A DNA stretch of 64,000 nucleotides from Gibbula magus. Lineage: Eukaryota > Mollusca > Gastropoda > Trochida > Trochidae. The translations under genes and the position numbers were made by a program. Below are positions 48,801-60,800 of the stretch, piece by piece. How positions within the stretch are numbered: position 1 is the first letter of the stretch; each line of letters starts with the position of its first letter. The stretch is taken from assembly GCA_936450465.1 (NCBI GenBank), contig OW388297.1, positions 61,873,202-61,937,201 of the forward strand, written 5' to 3'. Below the pieces are notes generated by a model. It worked only from the letters and a program-made list of their open reading frames with translations. It had not been told where the DNA came from and ran no database searches.

Positions 48801-51800
48801 CTATCATAGTCTAGCTCAATGATGGTTTGTTTATAGTTTCTCGACATCGATCATATCTGCTACATATGAGATCTGAAACGATCAAATTAATAGACATCTA
48901 CTGAACTGAATTTATTCAATATAGAGAGAGTGAAACGTGGTTCACTCCATTCTTAAATCAGTTTCATAGTTTCTTCAAGTTGCTCATGAAAATTGAATTA
49001 ATTAACAGTTTTGATTAAATGTTTTAAGTTAAATATTCCCTTCTATTAACTTCTTTAATCAAAATCAGAGCTTAATGATGGTGCTATGAGACCAATAAGT
49101 GTTAACGTTGTAAAGTAACGAGTGGCGGGTACCTGTGCCGATGGGATGAATCCTGCCGCAAGCCGCCCCCACCTTATCGTTTTTCTTCATGCGGTCAACC
49201 AACAGCTGAACTGCAGAGGGTTTGAAGTCGACGTCCCCGTCAAGTGCCAGGATGTAGGTGTTGTCCGCTATCGTCTGCTTCCGTCGCACGTCGGGCAGTG
49301 GCTGAGCGACCAAACGGTGACCCAGGAGGTAATACATGTACATGACCTACCGAAACAAGCAAACATTGAACATGGCCTTCAGAAACTCTCGATTACAGTA
49401 GTACAAAGAACTGAAAGAAAACACTTCCGTCGCTGTAATAGATTATTCCATGGCAACGATTAGCATTTTACAACGCATTTGAGATAGGCAAATAGGAATG
49501 TTTCCGTTTATAGCGCATCTGATAAATAGCACCTTGCCTGCGTGTAGGGTAAGATACTGCGTGTAGGGTACTGCGTGTAGGATACTGCGTGTAGGGTACT
49601 GCGTGTAGGGTAAGATACTGCGTGTAGGGTACTGCGTGTAGGGTACTGCGTATAGGATACTGCGTGTAGGGTACTGCGTGTAGGGTAAGATACTGCGTGT
49701 AGGGTACTGCGTGTAGGGTACTGCGTGTAGGATACTGCGTGTAGGGTACTGCGTGTAGGGTAAGATACTGCGTGTAGGGTACTGCGTGTAGGGTACTGCG
49801 CACGGATGTTTCAGAAACATTACATTCGTGCAGTTATGGGAACAAGTACAGAATAGACATGTTGATATAGCTGGACAAATTTATAGCATTCGTTTTTTCA
49901 GTACTTTTGTCGGATTTTCTATCTATCAGCATGTTTAAATAGTTCTTGAAATAGCATACATCGACAATCACATATAAAACAATCTTTATCCACCGTTTAT
50001 GTCTACATACCATACATACCATTAGAACTTGTCCTTTTATACATTAATTATCATTCATTCATTCATCATTCATATTTCTAAAGCAATAGGACCTCTCTAC
50101 ATGTAATAGTAGTTAGTCAAGCAATGTACTTAAGTAACCTCTGTGGGAAAGACAGGACCCGCTAATTCCGGCAAAAAGCAAAGGTTTTCGTTAAGTTTCT
50201 GACCAATCACGCGCCTCGTTAGTAGATGCATATTCTTATCCATATCCAGTTTGGGTCTGCTTTTCCTTTGACGGTTGATATCCTGCGGACCCAGTTGTCA
50301 TTGATCACTTAGATGACCACAGACTTGCAACTCGGCCACTGCGCATAGACGATAAAGCCCGGCTTCACCCCTGCAGAGTTGTGACCCAACACCTGGAGAA
50401 CAATGGTGTTACTTGCACCCCTAGGCCAGTCTCCAGATTTAAATTATATCGAGCAGAAAGAACCTTCTCCAGAAAATCTGAGGCCACTATATAACGTGAG
50501 GAGTAGCAACACATCCCCAGGGAACAATTCAGGAAGTTTGTAAGGGGTATATCCAGAAGTGTAATTCAGGCGCATGGTGGCAGCAAACGTTATTGACAGT
50601 GTATGGTTCTTAAGACACTGACTCAGATCACTCAATTTGAGGCGCATAATTCAGACTTGTAGTGACAATACGTTAATACATTTGTGTTCGGGACCATATT
50701 AAGTTACGTTTTTCGTTATGTGACACGTATATTCCTTGCAATTAACATATGTATGCAACGAATAAGCCATTGTTTGATCCCAACTTCATTCCATTGCATG
50801 TTGAGCTTCTCCACAATGAGTCTTTGAAACTCTTCCCTATCACACAAATCATCTTACATCCTCTTTTAGCTCAGTTCCGACAATACTGGAATGGAGCAGG
50901 ACCATGATCTTCTCACAAAATGCCTGCTCCTTGAGCAATCCTTCGGGTCTGTTAAATCTCCATTGACCCAATTCAACCTGGAGACTAAATCAATTCAATT
51001 CAGTAAGCAAAATGCAAGTTCCACAACGTTATTGTCAAACCGACATTCCGATTCCCGTCTGAAGCAGTTGTTGGAGTGTACCATGATCGACTTATGTACG
51101 ATCTTATACATTCCACCAAACAGAGATCAATAATGATGAAACTAATATTGAAGCTGACCTTGTTCAGGAACAGTCACTTGGAACCAAGAAAACTCGTCTG
51201 ATCAAACAATTCGATGCTAAAAACCCAAGAAAGCAATATCGAGAGCAACTTAAGCTGCCCATGGCATCTTCACTGTCTCCATGTTTTGCCATTATTTTGT
51301 GTCATTCAAGCAGACGTTGTACACTATTTCAGTGCCAGATGTTGAAATCATTGAACATACTGAGGAGAGATAGAATATTGCCTTAGGTTCATGATTTATC
51401 CATAACGTAGATTATCAACCTACTAGCCATATAACGTGATACTTGAAACGACCTTTCTAAACCGTATCACCCGGTACGAGGGACTTACAACATTGTAAGT
51501 CCCTCCAGGAGGGTTTACACATACACTTGTAAACCCTGTTAGAAGGAATGATAATGATTGTAAACCCTGATATATTTGTTGAGATGACGGCTTGAAAGTA
51601 AAGATCTGAAGAAACTAACTTAGACTAATTTTGAAAAATTTCTTAAATTTACGACAGAATATGTACAGCAAATGTTTTGCAGAAAGTCCGTCTCGAACCC
51701 GTATCCACTTTCACCTGTAGTTACTGAGTTAACGCCTCAGTCTACTGCGCCAAGGGGGCAGACGAGATTTCACGGTACAATAGAAACTCATATAGCGCGG

Positions 51801-54800
51801 CTGTTAACAGGCTGACATCACCCAGGATCCTCAATATAACGCCAGGGATCCTCAATATAACGCGATAACAAGTAAAAAGCCTGTTTTACACTTAAAAACG
51901 GTTGATAATATAGATAAGCCATTCTACCTCGGATATGGTAAGGTTGTAGACCTTGATAGTCAGGAAAAACACTCGGATGCTTCGCATCCTCGGGTTTTTC
52001 GTTCCTATCAGGGTCCACAACCTTACCATATCCTCGGTATCATGGCTTATCCTTATACTAATGTACATATGTCAATTCTAAAGTTTCTGGCGCATGAAGC
52101 ATCGGGCGAATTTAATGAAACCCATGTGTCGACAGTTTGGCATTAAGTCTAGTCTCACCTGGCTCCATCGTTTCTTGTGTCGTATCTTGGCCTTATCTTT
52201 CAAATGTACTACAAGTTTGTTTTGTCCGGGCAGGGTCCACTCTAGACGCCCTCCATACGGGGTTGGGTACTTGGTGGGAGGATCCATCTTCACCTGGGCA
52301 TTGTGAACGTTGCTGAAAATAGAGAACGGTCAAACACGAGTTACTTCAATATGGTCATACATTATACATGAAATTTGCAACCAGGCTTGGCAGTTTTCGA
52401 ATACTTTCATTTTGATAAGACATATATTTAGGACTTCTAATAGCAACCTCTGCTCGCCAATCACTAACATACACCACGGGTTGAAACACTAACGCTGAAA
52501 ATGTTATCAATGTGCAATCTGATTCAGCATACATTCCTTCGCCAGTGTTATACTTTAACAAAGACAATTGATTTGTAATGATTGTTTGCAAGTGTCGTAT
52601 AGTCGCCAAAATCACCATGGGGTCCGAAAGTCACATTCCTTTGTTACACGTCATCTTTAGGTTCGCACAATCATATTTTCACGACCAAAACCAACACTTT
52701 TGATTCACTGCTTTTGTTCGACCTCATAGGTTATAGGTCACCAAAGAGGTACGAAGTTGCTACATGTGGCTAACACGTCTACGATAGAGGAGTGTCACAG
52801 CTTATACACTCATAAAACATACGCTCGAGTTCCAGGCAGAGTCTCCACATATAAACAAGATATCATATGATATTATGCTGCAACGTCACCATCGTCTGTT
52901 ACGCTAAATTCAAAATACGACAAGAGTGCTCCATTGACGCACAATCTATCTTATAAATGAGCACTCAAGATGTAAGAGTAGTCAACAAAGTATCAGATTT
53001 TATAATTTTACAATTAACATGAAATAAAATCCAGTTGATAGACCTCGAGGAATAAGGGATACTTATGTCAAGTATTTAAGTCCGATTCACTGACTAATCA
53101 GAAGCCATGTTAACATTCTTCAGACAATCTATCCTACACTAAGGTCGAGGCCGAGAGGTGAAAAGTTAAGTCCTCATTATAGTCGCCCTGTGACAAGAGA
53201 TACATTATGTCAAGTATCAAAGGCTTATGACTCACCAATCAGTAATCAATGTTAAGCTTACACAAAGTTAGAAATGGGAAATGCAGACAAGAAAAGCTAT
53301 TTTAAGAGCATACATCTATGCATTCATCAAATGAACTTTCCAAATACGCATAACCGATTTATATCCACTACATATTCATGTCACGAATGATGATAAACAA
53401 AAAAATCCCCTTAGTTTGACATTTATAGGTGCTTTAAATCAAAGCCATTAAACATCTTCTGTTCAAAGGTTATAAGTCTCCAATCGTTATGGATTAACGA
53501 CAAGAGCATCATCAATAATGCATGAACAAAACGTGTGTAAATCCAAGATTGAGATAAAAATATAGGGAGGAGATGATTTCGCAAGACATGTACTCCTTTT
53601 TGGTACGCTAGGAAGGACAACGGTGTAGCGGAAACCCTAGCCTCTTCGACTTTTCGGCATGGTGGACTCTCAAAGGCTGTAGTTCAATAAGGAACACTGT
53701 TGATGTTGCAGAGTCAAGTCGTGACTGCATACATTTTGAAATGATCATCGTGCCCATACTTTAGATGCTCACACGAACAGAAATGGATTAAGTCGTAGGT
53801 TAAAGAGAGTGACAATTTCCCACGCCCCAGATACGACGGCCGTGAACTACAGGTGCGTGAACTACTTGCCTTGCTGCTGTGCTGATGACACTGACGAGAC
53901 TCTTCACGAACATGTTCACCTGGTACTCATACTCCTCGTCATCGTGAGCCTCGAAAGCATCGTCAAAGAAGATATGAGCTGTAGCGAGACGTCATCGTTA
54001 GATAAAATAATGTTTAGAAATGCAGCATTTATTTGACGGGCACACTGGACTTTATTAACTCACTCAAAATACTATACTCACAATGAAAAGGAAATTCTGA
54101 CACCGGATAAAGTCGTTTTGTGAAAACGTATCAACAAAACCATTCTTTATGGTGTAATAATTTTAATTGGAATGTCTTTTCAAACACAAATGTCGGTGCG
54201 AAAGTCTATTAAAAAAAATTCAGATTGTTTTGCGCCAATACAAAGTATTAATTTGAGAACAGAAACACTGACTGTAACTGATCAGAATTTATTAGCGAAG
54301 GTTGAATGTTTAAAAAATGTGTTTCTCATGTAATGCACATTTTAAAATGTAAACAAATTGCCATATTAGGGATATAAAATACCCTTTTTTCTAAAAGAAT
54401 ATACAACTTAACTCCAGGGTAAACTGCTCATCTAAGCTATCGTTGAAGGACCCTTACCCCTAACGTGAACGTTACAGCAGTTCGGAAATGACTTTTGAAG
54501 AAAAATAGTATCATCAGAATCACATGCACTAAAATTTGTTCCAGCAAGAGGTCATAATCTTGTCAACTGAACACTGTAGAACTAAGGTCAAAAAGTGACA
54601 TCCCGGTGTAGCTCTGTAGCTCATAGGCTTTGCAATATAATTTACAAACTAAATTTTTGAAAAGTAGTTCGCTGTTCACTTTTAGTTTTAGAAAATGATT
54701 AAATGTTATTAGGTGTGGCCCCTGTTCCCTTATTTTGGTCAACATAGTCACCAATAATCCAATTTGTAACTCCAATTTGCCAAGGAGTCGTTTTATAAAG

Positions 54801-57800
54801 TTTTCCAGGGCTTATTACTCTACAGAAGAAGATGAAAATAAGTATTTAGGTCGTGACCCATGTAGCCCATATTACCGGTCACAGAGTCAACGAATCTGCA
54901 ATTGGCAATATCTAGCGCCAGAGTTCCTAGAGAAAAGGAAAAGCGAAAGGTTTACAGCCGGAAATGCGGACGGACGCCGGACGCCATTAATCCATCGAAC
55001 CTTTTAGGTCTGAGAGCTTAATAAATAAATCCCACAAACTGAAGTTGTCTAGAAATAATTGGAAGAACAATTGTAACAATATTTCCAATTGGCTGATGTA
55101 CACATTTTGGTTTTGTAGAGAACTACATGTAACCGGACGGACTGACTGCAATTATTTGCCCCTCCTACACCGCAGCAGCAGGGGTATGTAAAAGTCATGT
55201 TTCACTTTCATTTCTCGATTCGAAAACCACGATTATTTAAAGGGTGTTTTCAGTAATATCAACAAATAATGTTTCAACTCATTTAAAATATTTAGTTTAG
55301 TCGGCTTCTGGAGACTTAATGTGACTATATGTTTCAATACTCGTGAATTAAGGGATGTAGGCGATACGAGGGCAAGCCGAACTATCGTGCTTCGATCGAT
55401 CGGTTAACTTTAAATCATGGCATTTTTTTAACCGAACACATGGGATGTTATTCTACTCTATCCTTCTAGATTTTAGTCATTAGATTTAATACTTTGAAAA
55501 CTCAGTACATTCAGTTAGTTTGTTATGTTATGAAGTAATTGAAGATGTGGGTCTTGTCCTTACACATCAAACACCAAATCTTCAAAGGATAACATATGTC
55601 ATATCCCATACAAGAAACATAATAATGCTACTAATGTAGGATGAAATCAACAATCAAATTCACAAACTGTTTTGTAGAAACATGAAATCGAACCTGTGAT
55701 CTACTAATTTGAACACCTCAGTCCCAGTCGGTAACTATTACATACTGCATGACAACTAGACACATCATGTTATCTCTCTTACAAAACTAAACTCAAGAAG
55801 CCGAGGGACACGAAGTCCGACAAAAACCCTTCATTTCACAGATATTTTTCTAAATATTTTATTTATTTTTGAATCTCCATCATTACAGTTCATTTAAACA
55901 GTTCAATACATACACGTGTTAAATACATATACTATAAAGGTTAATACAGAGTCTAAAGGCATTTTAACAGTCAGGTTAATGAAAAAAGGCCGTTGGCAAA
56001 AATAGTGATCAAGTATATTCAGAAAAGATTATGACATATGGACCAGAATTTTCTGAAATTATCATATTTACACTCTGAGTAGGCGTTATAGCGTTATGGC
56101 GTATGCTGTTTTGATATCTTCTTTAATGTGATTCAAGTTTGGTATTTGATCTCTTTGTTTCATTTTGTATATGTTATATTTTACGACTGATATAATTAAG
56201 TTTAGAACATAGTTTCTCTTTTCGGGATATCCTAAAATTATGTTTTTGCTAGAGAATATTATCATATACCTATCAATAATATGGACCATTTTGCACAAAC
56301 GGTACTTGTTACGGACTTTCGCCCGTATTGCCCACCCGGGCCGCAAATCCATATCAGCCATATCAGCCCTAGGGCCAAAAATCCATATCAGCCGTATTGC
56401 CCGGCTAGTAAGCAGGTTTTGCAATCAATTCACGCAAGCGCGCAAAACGTCAATAGACAGAGCCCAGTTTATATTTTAGAGTTACGTCCCTTGTCACCCT
56501 TGTCAATGTTGACATTGGCATAATGAGTATCGGAGACGATGTTTTGGCATCTCTTGCCGACAGAATTATTGAACTGGTAGGAATTTTAGAAAAGACACCA
56601 TAACGTTAATTTCAGGGTTACATACATAGAAGGTACATACATAGCTCTGACAGATGTAGTGGAAACGATAGGGAGAACGGAATACCGGTATGTTCTCATA
56701 GCTATTTCAGGGTAAGATCGGTTCTCCGATGAAACTGATACGGTTTCATTTGTGGACAGCATGAAAAATGTCAACACCGTGAAGAAAACTGAAGGTGACT
56801 TGAAACTCATTTAAACTTATTTCGATTCAGTTGGCGAAGTGAGAAAACATTGAGCCCAAGGTTTTGGACAGTTTGTTAGCAAGTTTTTTTCAAAACGTCA
56901 TAAAACACAACAAAACTGAATATGAACCAGATTCGCTGAACTCCTTCTAGTCGAGTCTTTGTAGATATTCGAAGCAATATCCTGCTAATACTAAATCACA
57001 AGAGAACGGCAACAGATCCAAACAATGATGTTTTCCATTGTTATTGTTTATTTTTTGTTATCAATAAGCTGTTAACTAGTTCAGAGTAGTTCTACAGTAT
57101 CATTTTCTTCATATGTTTCACAGTCACAGATGTGGTATATGATAAAAAGGTTACGAAATGACAGTTTTCCTTTCGCCGGGAATATCAACCCTCGACTGCC
57201 ATATATATGACCGGCGAAAGGAAAACTGTCATGTAATAACCTCTTATTATTGTCGTTCCAGTTCTTACATATATCCACTTAGCAATTTCTTTCCAGATAT
57301 CCTCAATGATTTTACATTCATGAAATAAGTGTAATATTGATTCTGTTTCAGATTTGCAAAATGTACATATATTAGTGTCTTTATATTTAATTTTTGCTAA
57401 CAAGTCATTTGTAGGTATAAACCTATGAAGTATACTGTATTGGAACCAAGTGATTTTCACGCTATTATGGGATTTAACTGTTATTTTTTCTATTGTCTCC
57501 CAAGTGTGTTCCTCAATGGATTCATTTAATTCATTGTGTCACTTTTCCCGGTATGCTAAAGTTTTTGTTCGGTTTTTCAAATATAAGAATGTCATAAATA
57601 TCTCTACAACCTTTGTATCTCCTATACTAGTCTGCAATAAGTAAGGTAGAAATGGTGTTTGGAGTTTCTTCTCAATATGAACTTTAGTGAATTTACAGTA
57701 GCATTTAATGGATTGTATAATTCCTTGTAGTTCCAAAAAAGTTGTACATCCGTATGCTTTTCTTAATTGTTCCACAGTAACGAACTTTCCTTGATTATCA

Positions 57801-60800
57801 AACATGTCATTTATGGAAGTAATACCTTTGCTAGAGTAGTGTTTATAATTAATTGGTTTTCCGCCTATTTTTATATTATCATTTAGCCACAGGGGCTGGG
57901 AAAGGATATCATTTCCGTTTTGTGCGTTCTTTGACTTTTTAGTTAAAAATTTACCCCAAGATTTTAAAGGTGCATCCATTGTGTTTCATAAAATTTTATT
58001 TGGCTTTAAAACGTTCCAACTCACCACATGTGCTGTCTACAATACACATAAATTCACTCAGCTTGCATTTTTATCCCCAATCGCCAAATTGATCATAATT
58101 ACTAGTTTCCAATTAAAATTGAGTATACATCATTATGCATGTGCAGAAACCGAAACTGCACGTCCCATTTACATGCACAGTAGTTATATAACTTACATGT
58201 ATCAAACATTATCAACTCAAATTTGTCTTTTTGTCTGTTATAAATAAGATTCCAAAATTACGTTTGACTCATTGACGCGCGCCACTCGCTGTGCATTGTC
58301 CGGTTTTCGATCAAAAATCACTACTTTTACCGTCATATCGTCAGTATGCTATGTCTACTATTATCAAAATGTTAGTTTTTGGTAACAGTCGGTACTCCTC
58401 GATAAAGTAACACCATTTATAACGTTTGCAATATGTGACCCCAACAAAACAATGGATGTACCTTTAACGTATCTTTCCAAAAAGGATTAGTTTCGGGTGT
58501 TATAACGGATTCCTGTATATGTGTTTCACATGTTTGTATGAAGCTATTTATATCTGTTTGTATATAGGCTTGTAACAGTTTCTGTATTTTGGATTCAGAT
58601 TTTGCTATTCTTTTTATCCATGAGATTGTTTGCTATTGAATAAGACTTCTAATAGTTGGGGCTCGTATTCCCCCTTAATCAAAATTCTTTGTGATGGTAG
58701 CTCTGCTAACTTTATCAGGTTTGTTCTTCCATATAAATCTAAAGTTGCTCAATTTCCTTTATCATTTGATCATCTGGGTTCGGGAGAGCAGTGAATAGGT
58801 GGTTTAGTTGTGGTAATAGTAAGCTTTTCAATATAACATTTCTTCCTAAGGGGGTGAGGTCCCTTGCTTACCACTGATTCATAGATAGTTTTAAAAGCTT
58901 GAGTTTATCTTTGTGATTTCGCTCGACCATTTCTGCGAGATTGTGTGTAAATATGATACCTCACAGTATGAATGAATCGTTACACCAGTCCAAATTCCAG
59001 TTCTGACAAAATCTTTTTGGGGAATTTTTTTCTGAGCCTATCCATAATACCTGTGTTTTATTCACGTTTATTTTTAAGCCTGAAAATGAGGCATATATTC
59101 AGTATAATAAATGATATCGTATATTAAAGGGGTACATTCACCAATATATCTATTGGACATAAATCCTTTTTGATCTTCATTAATTATAGTTGGTAGTACA
59201 GTTTTAATTCTGTGTGCAATAGTTGAGGATCCAATTGTATAAGCAACATTCAGTAATGAGATTGGTCTCTAATTTTTAAGTAAATGTTTAGGTTTTCCTT
59301 TTTTTAGGAAAGCAGGTTATAACACCTTGTCTTTGAGTCAGTGACAATTCTCCTTTTTCGTAAGCTAAATTCAGTGACCTGATAAGATATTCATTGATAT
59401 TCGGCCAAAAGAATTTGAAGAATTCAACAGTAAAACCTGATGATCCAGGGCTTTTTTCGTTTTTCATTTTTTAAAGACTGTTTAATACTTCCTCATATTC
59501 CAATTTTCCTTCTAGGGAATCCTGTTGATCTTTAGATAATTTTGGTACGTCAATATCTTTGAGTAATTCTTATAGATTAACCTTATCACACGGTTTTGTT
59601 TGGTACAGTTTGTGATAAAACGATTTAGTTTCCGTTATAAGGTCATCTTTTCTTGTAAGTATTTCTCTTTGGTCATTTTCAAGTTTATATATTGCTTTAT
59701 TTAAAAAGTTTCTATTTTCTAGCGATAGAAACAATTTGGTTGGTTTTTCTCCCTCTTCTTTTCATTTTGCTTTTGATCTCATGAGTATACCTTCTATTTC
59801 TTTTTTTTATTAGCTTGGAATCCATATCATTTGAAGAATCAATTTCAGTTTCAAGGTCATCAATTATTTTTACAAGATTTTGTTTGAGTTTCAGGTTTCT
59901 TGTATGATGAATATTTTATGGTATGTATCATTAACAGCAGTGTTTCAAAGAATAGTTGATCATTAATTTTGAAGATATATTTACCAGTTTCATCTACGTA
60001 TGATTTATACATTTCCTTTGTTTCATTAATCAGTAGTTTGACTTTATCTACATATGTTTTATCATATAGTTAGGATTGTTGAATTTCCAGTAACTTTTGC
60101 CTCTTTCTATTTCACTTATTTTTAACTTAATCCATGTTATGGAATGATCTGATCTATATGCTGCATCAATACCAGTTCTTGGATTGAGCTTTCGAGGTTT
60201 TTAGATATGATAAAGAAATCTAATCTTGCTTGTTTGAAAGGGTTCTTTTGTCTCCAAGTGTATCTTTTCATATCTAGGTTATTTTCTCTCCACGGATCTA
60301 TTAAGTCGTTTTCTTCCATAAACTCTAACCAGGTGTCTCTTGCTTTGATATTTTTAACTTTTTTTTCTTCTTTTTTATTTATTTATAGTTTTAAGTATTA
60401 TAGTTTAGGATCTTGTACAAAATTCCAATTCCCGCATATAGAAAACCTATCAGATTGTAATTCAGCAATAATTGATATGATTGTATCATAAAATTCTGGA
60501 GTGTCAGTGTTTGGTCCATATATTGTTTCTAAAGTGAACGTCGTATCCAAAATTTTCAACTTCAATGCTACATAATTTCCATTTACATCGTATTCATCTG
60601 ACAGATATGCTATCAAACTACGGCACGTTATTTTGCAAATATCAATAATATTTATGTGAGATGTTTCGATACATTGACAAACATACAATCTCTTTTATTA
60701 ATTGGCATTGATACATTGACACTTCAAATCAGAACATGTTAGCAAAGGAAAGTTTACATAATTTTAGGTAAAATACATTACTGTTTACTGTGAGTATGTA

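Larger units (their letters stand above)
56086..60690 (-). mobile_element. Long L1/Tx1-like LINE, decayed, with two insertions
   Basis: Read leftwards: endonuclease blocks (TLETIYGPNTDTPEFYDTI near 60520; FSICGNWNFVQDP near 60420; KNPFKQARLDFFIISKN near 60230), then the linker, then RT remnants (SPGSSGFTVEFFKFFWPNI near 59430; GVITCF near 59330). Connection remnants near 58860-58600 and C-terminal frames 57979-57250 (NICTFCKSETESILHLFHEC) follow, ending with ILGYPEKRNYVLNLI at 56235. A MITE at 57968-58463 and about 950 bp at 56290-57245 interrupt it. Stops are frequent. Confidence 0.82.
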
